Shown here piece by piece: positions 1 to 8,916 of a stretch of 64,000 bases of DNA. This DNA is from CAZTVF01 sp964616985 (GTDB lineage: Bacteria; Planctomycetota; Phycisphaerae; SM23-33). The notes beneath the pieces were generated by a model. It was not told where the DNA came from and did not search any database. It was given only the letters and a program-made list of their open reading frames with translations. Made by a program: the position numbers and the translations under genes. Position 1 is the first letter of the stretch; each line of letters begins with the position of its first letter. The stretch lies in contig CAZTVF010000006.1 in assembly GCA_964616985.1 (NCBI GenBank), positions 1-64,000 on the forward strand. Direction: 5' to 3'.

Positions 1-1497
1 GTGATCACCGTGCCGGCGTACTTCAACGACTCGCAGCGCCAGGCCACCAAGGAAGCGGGCGAGATCGCCGGCTTCAAGGTTGAGCGCATCCTGCCTGAGC
101 CCACGGCCGCGGCCCTGGCGTACGGCCTGGGCAAGAACAAGAACGAGAAGGTCGCCGTCTTTGACTTCGGCGGCGGCACGTACGATATCTCCATCCTGGA
201 CATCGGCGACAACGTCTTCGAGGTGCTGGCCATCAACGGCGACACGCACCTCGGCGGCGACGACATCGACGAGGTCTTGATCAACTTCATCGCCGACGAA
301 TTCAAGCGCACCGAGGGCATTGACCTTCGCAAGGACGCGATGGCCCTGCAGCGTCTGAAGGAAGCGGCCGAGAAGGCCAAGTGCGAGTTGTCCTCGGCCA
401 TGGAGGCGAACATCAATCTGCCGTTTATCACCGCCACCGCCGAAGGCCCCAAGCACTTGACGATGACGCTGACGCGGGCGAAGTTTGAGCAGTTGTGCGA
501 GCCGATCTTCAACCGCCTGATCGGCCCCTGCCGCCAGGCAATGTCCGACGCCAAGCTCACGCCCAACGACATCAACGAGTGCATCCTGGTGGGCGGCTCG
601 ACGCGAATCCCGCGCGTCCGCCAGATCGCCAAGGACATCTTCGGCAAGGAGCCCAACAAGTCGGTCAATCCCGACGAGGCGGTCGCCATCGGAGCGGCCG
701 TGCAGGCGGGCATCATCGGCGGCGAAGTCGAAGAGCAGATGGTGCTGCTGGACGTGACGCCGTTGTCGCTGGGCGTGGAGACGCTGGGCGGCGTGATGAC
801 CAAGCTCATCGAGCGCAACACGACCATCCCCACCGAGAAGAAGGAAGTCTTCTCGACGGCGGCCGACAACCAGACCGAGGTGACGATCCACGTGCTGCAG
901 GGCGAGCGGTAGTTCTCGAAGGACAACCGCACACTGGGCCGGTTCAACCTGACGGGCATTCCGCCGGCGCCGCGCGGCATGCCGCAGGTGGAAGTGACCT
1001 TCAGCATCGACACCAACGGTATCTTGAGCGTGGCCGCCAAGGACATGGCCACGGGCAAGAAGCAGTCCATCGAGATCAAGGGCTCCACGGGCCTGGACAA
1101 GAACGAGGTCGAGAAGATGAAGCACGATGCGGAGGCGCACGCGGACGAAGACCGCCGCCGCCGCGAGGTCATCGATCTCAAGAACCAGGCCGACGCCATG
1201 GGCTACCAGATGGAGAAGATGCTCAAGGAGCAGGGCGACAAGGTGGACGCCCAGGATCGCAGCAACATCGAGGCCGCGATCTCAGGCCTGCGCGAGGCCC
1301 TCAAGGGCGATGACGGCAGCGCCATCAAACGGGCCATGGACAACCTCGAGAAGGCTGGACACAAGGTCGCCGAGGCGATGTACAAGAACTCCGCGACCGC
1401 CGGCGCAGGTCCGGTGACCACGCCGCCGCCGGCCGGTGAGAAGCCCAAGGACGACAAGGGCGATGTCATCGACGCCGAGTACGAAGTGAAGGAATAG
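1..1497 (+). pseudogene. dnaK: Chaperone DnaK (Hsp70), 5'-truncated by the window edge and interrupted by an in-frame TAG
   Basis: Hsp70 ATP-dependent folding chaperone. The frame opens mid-protein with VITVPAYFNDSQRQATK, so about 140 N-terminal residues lie outside the window. The phosphate-binding FGGGTYDIS segment, the adenosine segment VGGSTRIPRV, and the substrate-binding start DVTPLSLGVETLGG are all visible. After VLQGER a TAG at 910-912 interrupts the frame; the same frame then continues FSKDNRTLGRFNLTGIPPAPRG and runs to a second TAG at 1495-1497. Normal Hsp70 proteins read straight through this point, usually with one ordinary residue, so a single C-to-T change (CAG to TAG) would explain it. 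Other genes here also end in TAG, so codon reassignment is unlikely. It is either a nonsense mutation or a sequencing error. As read, the product would lose most of the substrate-binding domain and the lid. A hairpin terminator follows. Confidence 0.93.
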
Positions 1498-1525
1498 CCC
1501 GGACAACGGTTCCGGTGTGAATCTG

Positions 1526-1565
1526 GCGGGCGCCGTTGAAGAGACGGCGCCCGCTCTTATTGTGT
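1526..1565 (+). terminator. Rho-independent-type terminator after dnaK
   Basis: An 11-bp perfect stem (GCGGGCGCCGT at 1526-1536 with ACGGCGCCCGC at 1544-1554), a 7-nt loop, then a T-rich run TCTTATTGTGT. It starts 29 bases after the dnaK stop codon. Confidence 0.7.
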
Positions 1566-1646
1566 GCCGAGCGTGTTTGGCGGGTGGCGGCCTTCCTGCC
1601 TCCGGCAGGCAAGCCCAGGCTGCCGCCATCGCTGGAGGAGCTTGAA

Positions 1647-2951
1647 CTAAGGCCGTTCGATGATCTCCATCCGCGTGCCGCGACGGAAGCCGGGATACTT
1701 GCCCTTGAGGTAGTCCTGGTAGTAGTCGTCCTCGCGGCTGAACTCCATCACGGTCTCGGCCTTGCCATCGCCCTGGGGAATGTGGATTCGGAGGCGCGGC
1801 GGTTTGAGCCGCGAGAGTTCCTGCGGCGTCGGCGTGTTCGGTTCCACCCGGTACTTGGCGAAGGCCGCCTCATCGATCTGCACACCCAGGCCGTTGCCGG
1901 TGGGCACGCTGATGAAACCGCCCTTGATCTCCAGCGGCGTTTTGAGCAGGTCGTGCTCCCAGAGCTGATGGCAGGTGACGCTGGGCAGCGTGGCGCCCGG
2001 CATGACCGCCGCCACGTGGGTCATGTACGCAGCCGTCAGTCCGGTGCCCACCATCTGCAGCCAGTAAGGCTTGCTGGCGGCAACGGCCATGGCGTCCTGC
2101 TTTCGCGTCAGTGAGAGGCTCTGGAAGTTGGCGGTCACGAGGAAGCCGCCGCTGGCCTCGACGATCTTGTCACTGAAATGGTCCACGACGAGCGGCCTGA
2201 CGAGGGTACGGAGCTTGGCCGCAGCGGGCAGGTCTGTGCCGAGATAGAAGGGGCTTTCGTAGCACGTGACGCGCGGATTCTTCTGCAGCTCCTGCAGGAT
2301 GGGCAGGGCCTCGTCGAGGTTGTGCAGGAACCCGTTGAAGTCAATCGCCAGGTGGTAGTCTTCCGGGGCAACCTTTGAAATCGCATCGATCTGTGCGAAT
2401 ATGTCTCGCCACGGCCTGCCCTTGAGCTTGATGGACGTGCAGCCCTTGGCGATGGACTGCTTGACCTCGGCCGCCCAGTCTTCGGGGGGCATGTCGATCG
2501 CCCACCAGGCGATGGCGATCTTGTCGCGGACCTTGGTTCCCAGCAGCCTCCACGTCGGCACGCCGGCCGTCTTGCCCGCGGCGTCCATCAGGGCCATCTG
2601 GATGCCAAAGCCGATCCGGTCGTCATTCAGCACGGCGGCCACGGCGGCGCCCAGGAGCGGCTTGATGCGGGCAGACTCGTTCATGGGGCTTTCGCCATAG
2701 CCGACGATGCCGTTGCTGAGCTCTGCCCGGTAGATCAGCACGCGTTCGCCATGGGTATTGGCGCGGTGCATCTGCTGCCGGACGCGGGCGGAGTAGAACG
2801 GGATGTGCAGCTCGATCATCTCCAGCTTGGCGATGGTCAGGCCGGCAGGAAGCGTCGCCGCGGGCGGCGGAGGGGGCGTCGGGGCGGCCGCACGGACAGG
2901 CACGGCGGCGGCCAGGGCGAGGGCGACGCAGGCAGGCAACAGGCAGCGCAT
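1647..2951 (-). CDS. Exported enolase-superfamily enzyme (muconate cycloisomerase / dipeptide epimerase-like)
   Basis: A 434-residue protein with a signal peptide (MRCLLPACVALALAAAVPVRA). Enolase-superfamily enzymes abstract a proton alpha to a carboxylate using Mg2+. The barrel shows a Lys-x-Lys pair in SIKLKGRP (about 175/177) and metal ligands Asp (LAIDFNG, about 204), Glu (CYESPF, about 232) and Asp (VVDHFSD, about 257). This is the muconate-lactonizing / epimerase pattern rather than that of enolase. The start at 2951 is preferred over an upstream one at 3020 because GGAGA precedes it and a signal peptide follows directly. Substrate cannot be read from sequence; export is unusual, since most family members are cytoplasmic. 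Confidence 0.85.
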   Translation of the reverse strand: MRCLLPACVALALAAAVPVRAAAPTPPPPPAATLPAGLTIAKLEMIELHIPFYSARVRQQMHRANTHGERVLIYRAELSNGIVGYGESPMNESARIKPLLGAAVAAVLNDDRIGFGIQMALMDAAGKTAGVPTWRLLGTKVRDKIAIAWWAIDMPPEDWAAEVKQSIAKGCTSIKLKGRPWRDIFAQIDAISKVAPEDYHLAIDFNGFLHNLDEALPILQELQKNPRVTCYESPFYLGTDLPAAAKLRTLVRPLVVDHFSDKIVEASGGFLVTANFQSLSLTRKQDAMAVAASKPYWLQMVGTGLTAAYMTHVAAVMPGATLPSVTCHQLWEHDLLKTPLEIKGGFISVPTGNGLGVQIDEAAFAKYRVEPNTPTPQELSRLKPPRLRIHIPQGDGKAETVMEFSREDDYYQDYLKGKYPGFRRGTRMEIIERP

Positions 2952-3012
2952 GATGTAGTCTCCATCGGTCGCGGCACGCGACCATGCTCCAACGCTACCC
3001 TCATGCCGGCGC

Positions 3013-3048
3013 AAAAACAAGCCTGGCCGCTTTGAGGGCGGCCAGGCT
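3013..3048 (-). terminator. Terminator downstream of the PEP-CTERM gene
   Basis: On the minus strand an 11-bp perfect stem (AGCCTGGCCGC / GCGGCCAGGCT, 7-nt loop) is followed by TTGTTTTTG. It begins about 26 bases past the stop of the gene at 3075-4943 and separates it from the enolase-superfamily gene downstream. Confidence 0.75.
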
Positions 3049-3074
3049 GAGGAAACGCTTTTCTTTTGCAGGCG

Positions 3075-4943
3075 TTACGCGCGGCGGGCGCGACGACGGC
3101 GGAGGATCATGCCGACGCCGCCGGCGATCAGCAAGCAGATGGTGCCAGGCTCGGGCACGTACTGCGTGACCATCACGGAGTACTGGCTGTTATGGTTCAC
3201 GACGGCCCAGACGGTGTGGGTGGAGGTGTCCACGCCATACTTGCCGAGGACGAAGTCGGCCGGAGTGTAAGCGCCGTTCTTGAATAGCTCGGTGCCGCCG
3301 AAGTTACCGGCGACGGCGAGTTGCCACATGTCGCCGGCCGACGGGCCGGGCGTGCTGTCGTAGTCTTCATTCAGATAGGCCAGGCGGATCAGGCCTTGGG
3401 CGGCCAGGAGGGTCTCGACATTGTTGTAGACCAGAGCACTGGGGTCGTAGCTTAAGGAGATGACGAACATGCCGGTCTCCACGCGCGAGCCCGACGTGTT
3501 GCCGCCGTCCTTGGCCATTCCGTCAAGGGCTACCACATCGCTGATCAGGTACGTCTGCACGGCGGGTACCCGGTCGCACCTTTCGATGGTCGCCCGATCG
3601 CGCCAGTTCATCGTGACGGTCTGCTGGGCCGAATTCGGATTCGATCCTGCCAGCAGGATGGCCTCGGTGCCCAGGACGTTCGCGTCGGCAATGACCTTCG
3701 AAGCCAGGTTTGCGTAGGAGCCAAGGGCCGCGACGCCGCCGGAAAGGACGTCGCCTGGAACGAAGCTGTTTCGATCGTCCAGTCCGCTGCGGGCGGCCCG
3801 GCCGATGCCGACGGACGCGGTGACCGTGAAGACGTCGGCGACATCATCCTGGCCGTGGCCTTCGCCGGCGCCGTAGGAGGTGTTGCTGATTGTCACGGTG
3901 CCCGTGGTACTAGAGCCGTAGGTGGTGGTGGGGAGGCCGACCCATCCGGTGACGGTCTGATTGCCCGTGGCGATTGCGCCCCCGGTGAAGCCGGTAGTCG
4001 CCGAGCCGCTGGTGGCTACGCTGTAGCTCGTGGAATTCTCACCGGTCTTTGACAACTCCTGCGTCGAGCGGGCCAGGGAGTTCTTGAGCACCTTGCCGAG
4101 GTTAACGTTCTTGGTCGACGCTCCGGTTGTGGTGTTGACGGTGTCACCGCCGACGATCGTGAGCTGGCTGTCGGTGGCCTGCAGGAACCACACGGCGTTC
4201 CCGGGCTCGTAGGAGCCGAATTCGTCCGGATTGCCCGCGGCGTCGGGATAGGTTACGGCGGGCTTGATGGCCGCCGACCAGTTGCTGCCGTTGAATGGTA
4301 GCCCTGTGGCGGCCTTCGCATAGATGTCGGCAGCGGACAGCGCGGTGCTGGCGCCGGCGGCGGGGGAGGCAACGAGGCTGCCAACATGGAAGTTCAGGGT
4401 ACCGATCTTGAACTCGGCGCCGCCAGTGACGTAGCGTGCATAGTCGGGGTTGTTGATCGTGGTGACATAGGTGGGTACGCTGACGCCCAGGCCCACGGCG
4501 TAGATCGTGGAATTGCCGCTGGGGGTGGCGTCATACCGGCCCCAATCGCGAATGCCGTCATTCGGATCGCGGGCGGTGTTGTAGTTCAGGCCGGTGCCTT
4601 CCCGCCACAGGATGGCGTTGAGGGGGGCAGTGGGGCCGCCTTTCCAGTAGCTGTTGAGGCTGAACGTGGTGACGCCAACGCCGGTGCCGCCCGCAACCGT
4701 GCCCAGACTGGTCTGGACGCTATGCACGGCGGCGAAAAGATTCAGCAGGCCGTCCGCAGCGTTAGGGTTGGTGCCGATGATCTTGACCCAGAGGTCAATC
4801 GTGTAGTCCGTGTTTGCGGTCACGACCACATGATTCGGGTCGCCGCTGGCAAAACGAACTTCGACGATCGTTGCAGCCGAGGCCCCTCCGGCACAGGCGC
4901 CAACGATTACGACTCCAAGCGCAAGACTCCAAAGGCTCTTCAT
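3075..4943 (-). CDS. PEP-CTERM exported protein of unknown function
   Basis: A 622-residue protein with an N-terminal signal peptide (MKSLWSLALGVVIVGACAGGASA) and a C-terminal sorting tag: VPEPGT, a hydrophobic helix and RRRRARR. PEP-CTERM proteins are exported and handled by an exosortase; none is visible in this window. The body is rich in Gly, Thr, Ser, Asn and Ala and looks like repetitive beta structure, typical of surface or matrix proteins; no enzymatic motif is apparent. The start at 4943 is supported by AGGAAGGGAG upstream and the signal peptide; an in-frame start at 5015 adds only non-signal sequence. It is divergently oriented from the gene at 5743. Confidence 0.85.
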   Translation of the reverse strand: MKSLWSLALGVVIVGACAGGASAATIVEVRFASGDPNHVVVTANTDYTIDLWVKIIGTNPNAADGLLNLFAAVHSVQTSLGTVAGGTGVGVTTFSLNSYWKGGPTAPLNAILWREGTGLNYNTARDPNDGIRDWGRYDATPSGNSTIYAVGLGVSVPTYVTTINNPDYARYVTGGAEFKIGTLNFHVGSLVASPAAGASTALSAADIYAKAATGLPFNGSNWSAAIKPAVTYPDAAGNPDEFGSYEPGNAVWFLQATDSQLTIVGGDTVNTTTGASTKNVNLGKVLKNSLARSTQELSKTGENSTSYSVATSGSATTGFTGGAIATGNQTVTGWVGLPTTTYGSSTTGTVTISNTSYGAGEGHGQDDVADVFTVTASVGIGRAARSGLDDRNSFVPGDVLSGGVAALGSYANLASKVIADANVLGTEAILLAGSNPNSAQQTVTMNWRDRATIERCDRVPAVQTYLISDVVALDGMAKDGGNTSGSRVETGMFVISLSYDPSALVYNNVETLLAAQGLIRLAYLNEDYDSTPGPSAGDMWQLAVAGNFGGTELFKNGAYTPADFVLGKYGVDTSTHTVWAVVNHNSQYSVMVTQYVPEPGTICLLIAGGVGMILRRRRARRA

Positions 4944-5229
4944 CAGACGCTCCCTTCCTATTGCGTAAGGCTCAAAGGTTCCGTGTCTCCGTGGAACCGA
5001 ATCGTCAGCGCGCACGGTGGCTCGCCGTGGAACGCGGACGTAAAGACAAAACCTATTCGAAGTCCAAGTCGATCACGCAGTGGCTCGCTGCACGACCGAT
5101 AGACCAAAAACGCGAAAAGCGAATACAAATCGAGCGATGATGGGAACGATGGCCTTGACGTGGCCCTGTGGCAGGAGATGAAGAGGAGCGGGTTACTTCG
5201 CTCCTGCCCCTCCAGGGGTAGTAGCTCTG

Positions 5230-5244
5230 CTGTTCCCAGAACAG
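5230..5244. promoter_or_regulatory. Perfect inverted repeat CTGTTC-CCA-GAACAG, possible operator
   Basis: Two 6-bp arms with a 3-bp spacer form a perfect palindrome, with an outer GCTCT/AGAGC pair around it. It lies about 290 bases upstream of the PEP-CTERM start and 500 upstream of the gene at 5743. The symmetry resembles a dimeric regulator site; the regulator is unknown. Confidence 0.3.
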
Positions 5245-5698
5245 GCTAGAGCAACTACGATAATACCGCGTTTGTCTATTTTGTCAACGGCAAAATCATC
5301 GACAAATAAAGAAACCTCGTTTCGCAACGGCAACAATTGTGTCCTTCAGGCGAGCGAATCGCGAGGCCATCGCGACGCCAATCATCATCATATGCTTCTG
5401 TAAATAAAGTCGTTATGAATATGAAGATTACAGGGGCGCGCCCTTAGGCAACCCTTGGCCGACCGCCTCCTGCCCTGGCAATGCCTCGTCTATGACGCCT
5501 GCTGAAAAAATAGGCGGAACGCATCGCTTCTGGCTCGCCGTTTTGGACGGCAGAGCTGTGCTTCTCATCATGTTCGCGGCTCTCTCTCGCAGCTGCGACT
5601 CTGCTGTTTCCCGGCTCGCCCCTGTGAACCACGGGGACATCGACGGCCGAACCCCGGGCAAAAGCTGTTGCTTTCCGGCATCGCCAATGGTAATTGCA

Positions 5699-5718
5699 TG
5701 CACGAGTCAAATCGTGCA
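5699..5718. promoter_or_regulatory. Inverted repeat TGCACGA-N6-TCGTGCA just upstream of the gene at 5743
   Basis: Perfect 7-bp arms with a 6-bp spacer end 24 bases before the start codon, in the 5' untranslated region. It could be a repressor operator or a leader hairpin; no T-run follows, so it is not an intrinsic terminator. Confidence 0.35.
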
Positions 5719-5742
5719 CTGAACCTTATAGGAGATGAACGC

Positions 5743-8700
5743 ATGGGTCGCATTGCATGGGCTGCCATATTGCTCTCGGTCTGCTGTTTCGTCGGGACCA
5801 GCCTCGCCGCCGAGCCGAAGATCACCCAGACCGAAAAGGGCGCGGTGATCGAGACGGATCGCTACAAGGCCGAGATCTCCGCCGGCGTGATGGTCAGCTT
5901 CATTAATAAGTTCACGGGCGAGGAGTATCTCGACAAGAGCACCGATCTGGCCAAGATCCAGCCGCACCTGCCTTCGGGCCTGGGCACGCAGAACGGTGAG
6001 GACTGCCGCGCCGGCGCCGACAGACTCTTCCACTGGCCCTGGTGGGAACACGACCCCAATGAGACCTGGCCCAGCCAGCACTATGCCACCGCCGCCAGCG
6101 TCTTCTCCTTCGCCGCCAAGGATGCCTCCTCGGCCTCGTTGACGTACAAGGGCCTCACCGACGGCAAGGCCAGCTTTGCCGACGAGACCTACGCTCTGAA
6201 CGTGGTCGTCGAGGCCGAGACGGGCGACCTGGTAATCACGCCCGCCGTCGAGTCGCCGCGCAAGGGCGTGTACGGCTGTGCCCTGACGGTGACGGCCCTG
6301 CAGCCGGCCGTGACGATCGAGGCGCCGATCTTCGACGGCGTGCGGCTGGACCGCAAGATGCAGCACATGCTGTGGATAAACTCCTGGGGCGGGTACTGGG
6401 ACTACTCGTTCCTGGCGATGAACGGCAACAAGATCGGCGCCGTCGGCGTGTGGTGCCAGGACGCGCAGCTTCGGACCTACAAGCACCTGTTCTACCTGAT
6501 CAATGAGCAGGGGCTGAGCTTCTCACTATCGGCGATGAACGTGCCGCCGTTCGAGGAGTCCACCAAGGCCAGCCCCATCGCGTGGCGGTTCCAGGCCTTC
6601 GACAAGAGCTGGTCGCAGGCCGCCGCCCGCTTCCGCGACTGGCGGCTGAAGAACGTCAAGATCGCCCCGCGGGCCGACTGGACCCGGCAAGTCAGCTTCG
6701 TCAACATGGGCGTGAACGCCAACAAGGCGTGGCTGGACACGCTCTCGGCCTATCTTGAGAATACGCACCTCGAGCGGACGGTCACGTTCGCGCCGATCAT
6801 CCGCCGCCAGCCCTTCGACGTCAACCACGCCGACAACATGCCCTATGAGGGCGACCCCAACACAAAGAAGCCCAGCTTCAAGGAGGACATGGTCGCGTGG
6901 AAGGCAAGCGGCGCGCGGCTGATGGCCTATCTGCAGCCGATGATCATGTGGGCGCCCAAGCCGGTGACCGATCGCGAGAAGGACGCCGTAGAGTTCCACA
7001 AGCGGGCCGACACCTGCTCGGTCTTCCAGAAGGTCAAGGGCGCCAAGGTGGACTACGTCGAGCAGCACCACCTCGGCCAGCCGGATTGGCAGAAATGGTT
7101 CCTGACCTATGTCAAAGAATACATCCAGGACAACGGGGCCGACGGGGTGTACCACGACCAGGCCTATCACTGCCCGCTCGATGACCGCGGCTTGGCCATC
7201 AATAATATGACCAGCACCGAGGGCATGGCCGATTACTTCTACAAGGCCCAGGAGCAGAACCCCGGCAGCATCCACGGCACGGAGCACATGATCGAGAACA
7301 ACAACGTGGGCGCTTCGCTGGGCATCGGTTCGGGCATCCTGTGGGGCACCGCCGCCAGCATGAGGCACCAGCGCATCGAGCACGCCTCGCCGGTGACCAA
7401 CGCGCTGCACTATCCCAACGGCACGATCATGGGCTTCCCGCACTACAGCGACATCGCCGCCGGCGGCGGGGGCAGTTCGATCCGCTTCCACTGGGGCATG
7501 GACCTGATGGAGAAGCGGGGCGATATCCCGGGCCTGGCCCTGCAGAATACGACGCTCTACAGCGGCAAGGCCGTCCCGTTCGACAAGTTCCGCAATGAGC
7601 TCTGGCTGGACCGCACGCGGGCGATGCTTTTCGTGACCCACGGCCTGCGGCCGGTGTATCCGGAAGATTTTTCGCGCGAGGTCTACACCTACTTCAAGGG
7701 CGCCGAAGGCCAGGGCTTCCGCTATGAGTGCCTCCCCTGGGGCAGCCGCTTCGTGGAGGTCAAGGGCGACAAGAAGATCACGCATTACGCCCGCATCCAC
7801 GGCGTGACGGACGCGGCGGTCGATGGCGCGATCGACGGCTGGGTCGTCTACAAGCCGGTGGGGCCCGCCGGCCTCAACCCCAGCCGCTACTACATCGTGG
7901 ACCCCAACGCCAAGCGGCCGGCGGTGTACTTCCAGACCAGCAACAAGCAGTCGAGCAGCTTCTACGAGAGCTATGCCGAAGACGGCGCGGCCAATGAGAA
8001 GCTGGCGTTCCTGAAGGTCCGCGGCATCCCGCAGATCGGCGTCGTCACGCGGTTCGACTCGGTGATCCTGCACTCGCCCGTGCCGCCCAAGGCCATCTTC
8101 GTCAACGGGCAGCCGCAGGCCCTGCAGCGCGTGAAGGATGGCAACAAGGAGCTCAACCAGTACAGCATCAGCTTCGAGTCGCCGGCAGACATCGCGGTGG
8201 TGGTCCAGGAGCCTCCGGCGGGCTTCGCGGCGGTGAATGAATCCTCGATCGTCCGCACCGTGTCGGTGGACACGGCGTCGGACTTCTTCGACTCCAACTG
8301 GCTGACCAGCCGGCTGACCTGCTCGTCCGACAAGACCGGGCGCGAGATGCTCAACGCCCGCATCGACGTGCCGATGGGCGCCAAGGTGACGCAGATTCAC
8401 ACCGCGTTGAAGATGCCGGGCGAGTCCAACCAGCCGGCGGGGCTGCTGAAGATCAGCTTCACCGGGAATCTCAAGTCGGCGGAACTCAATGGCATCGCCC
8501 TTCGCTTCACGCAGGATGCGGGCAAGCCGGCCATGATCAGCATTCCGGCCAAGCCCGGGCAGGTGATGCTGCTGTCGACGTTCAGCGACGCCGGCGGCGT
8601 GTATGCGTTTGAATTCCTCAACGCGGCGCAGCTCAAGGCCATCGCCCCGGTGCAGGCCGATGCCGACAAGGCCATCGCCGCAGCCGCCAAGGCCGCCACG

Positions 8701-8820
8701 CAGCCGGCAACGGCGCCCGCCTTGCCTGCGGCCAGTGCGGCGCCATCGGCCGCCCCTGCGGCCGCGCCCAAGGGCACTGCCGCGCCCGCCGCCAAGCCGG
8801 TAGCGCAGCCGGGCAAGTAG
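5743..8820 (+). CDS. Large exported protein with glycoside-hydrolase-like TIM barrel (DUF6259-like)
   Basis: A 1025-residue protein with a signal peptide (MGRIAWAAILLSVCCFVGTSLAAE) and AGGAGATG before the ATG, which fixes the start at 5743 rather than 5668. The N-terminal third looks like the beta-sandwich that precedes many glycosidase barrels. The middle has barrel-type segments, including YVKEYIQDNGADGVYHDQAY, where an Asp at a strand end could be catalytic, and IHGTEHMIENNNVG. The last 60 residues are an Ala/Pro-rich low-complexity tail. The arrangement resembles DUF6259 family proteins, recalled rather than searched. A role in extracellular polysaccharide breakdown is inferred. Confidence 0.7.
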   Translation: MGRIAWAAILLSVCCFVGTSLAAEPKITQTEKGAVIETDRYKAEISAGVMVSFINKFTGEEYLDKSTDLAKIQPHLPSGLGTQNGEDCRAGADRLFHWPWWEHDPNETWPSQHYATAASVFSFAAKDASSASLTYKGLTDGKASFADETYALNVVVEAETGDLVITPAVESPRKGVYGCALTVTALQPAVTIEAPIFDGVRLDRKMQHMLWINSWGGYWDYSFLAMNGNKIGAVGVWCQDAQLRTYKHLFYLINEQGLSFSLSAMNVPPFEESTKASPIAWRFQAFDKSWSQAAARFRDWRLKNVKIAPRADWTRQVSFVNMGVNANKAWLDTLSAYLENTHLERTVTFAPIIRRQPFDVNHADNMPYEGDPNTKKPSFKEDMVAWKASGARLMAYLQPMIMWAPKPVTDREKDAVEFHKRADTCSVFQKVKGAKVDYVEQHHLGQPDWQKWFLTYVKEYIQDNGADGVYHDQAYHCPLDDRGLAINNMTSTEGMADYFYKAQEQNPGSIHGTEHMIENNNVGASLGIGSGILWGTAASMRHQRIEHASPVTNALHYPNGTIMGFPHYSDIAAGGGGSSIRFHWGMDLMEKRGDIPGLALQNTTLYSGKAVPFDKFRNELWLDRTRAMLFVTHGLRPVYPEDFSREVYTYFKGAEGQGFRYECLPWGSRFVEVKGDKKITHYARIHGVTDAAVDGAIDGWVVYKPVGPAGLNPSRYYIVDPNAKRPAVYFQTSNKQSSSFYESYAEDGAANEKLAFLKVRGIPQIGVVTRFDSVILHSPVPPKAIFVNGQPQALQRVKDGNKELNQYSISFESPADIAVVVQEPPAGFAAVNESSIVRTVSVDTASDFFDSNWLTSRLTCSSDKTGREMLNARIDVPMGAKVTQIHTALKMPGESNQPAGLLKISFTGNLKSAELNGIALRFTQDAGKPAMISIPAKPGQVMLLSTFSDAGGVYAFEFLNAAQLKAIAPVQADADKAIAAAAKAATQPATAPALPAASAAPSAAPAAAPKGTAAPAAKPVAQPGK

Positions 8821-8845
8821 CCCCCTCGACGTGATTAAATCAATG

Positions 8846-8883
8846 CCACCCCTGGGCTTTCGGGCCTGGGGGTGGTTTGTTTT
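8846..8883 (+). terminator. Intrinsic terminator after the exported glycosidase-like gene
   Basis: CCACCCCTGGGC at 8846-8857 pairs almost perfectly with GGCCTGGGGGTGG ending at 8875, followed by TTTGTTTT. It starts 26 bases after the stop codon at 8818-8820 and faces the convergent gene ending at 8917. Confidence 0.8.
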
Positions 8884-8916
8884 CCGGGGAGGGCTCGGGC
8901 GGAGGCGGAAGACCGC

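Larger units (their letters stand above)
4944..5742. other. 800-bp divergent intergenic region, AT-richer, no convincing gene
   Basis: This region separates the PEP-CTERM gene from the large exported protein. It is clearly richer in A+T around 5250-5430 than its surroundings and holds three inverted repeats, listed separately where strongest. An imperfect palindrome at 5271-5306 (TTTGTC ... GACAAA with inner ATTTTG ... CAAAAT) may be an operator or promoter element. The short open frames here carry no recognisable protein signature. Confidence 0.5.

Noticed and set aside
910..1497. TAG read as a sense codon (genetic code change) to rescue dnaK
   Set aside because: TAG ends dnaK itself at 1495, the gene at 8818-8820 and the lipoprotein gene at 20144, so reassignment would extend these genes.
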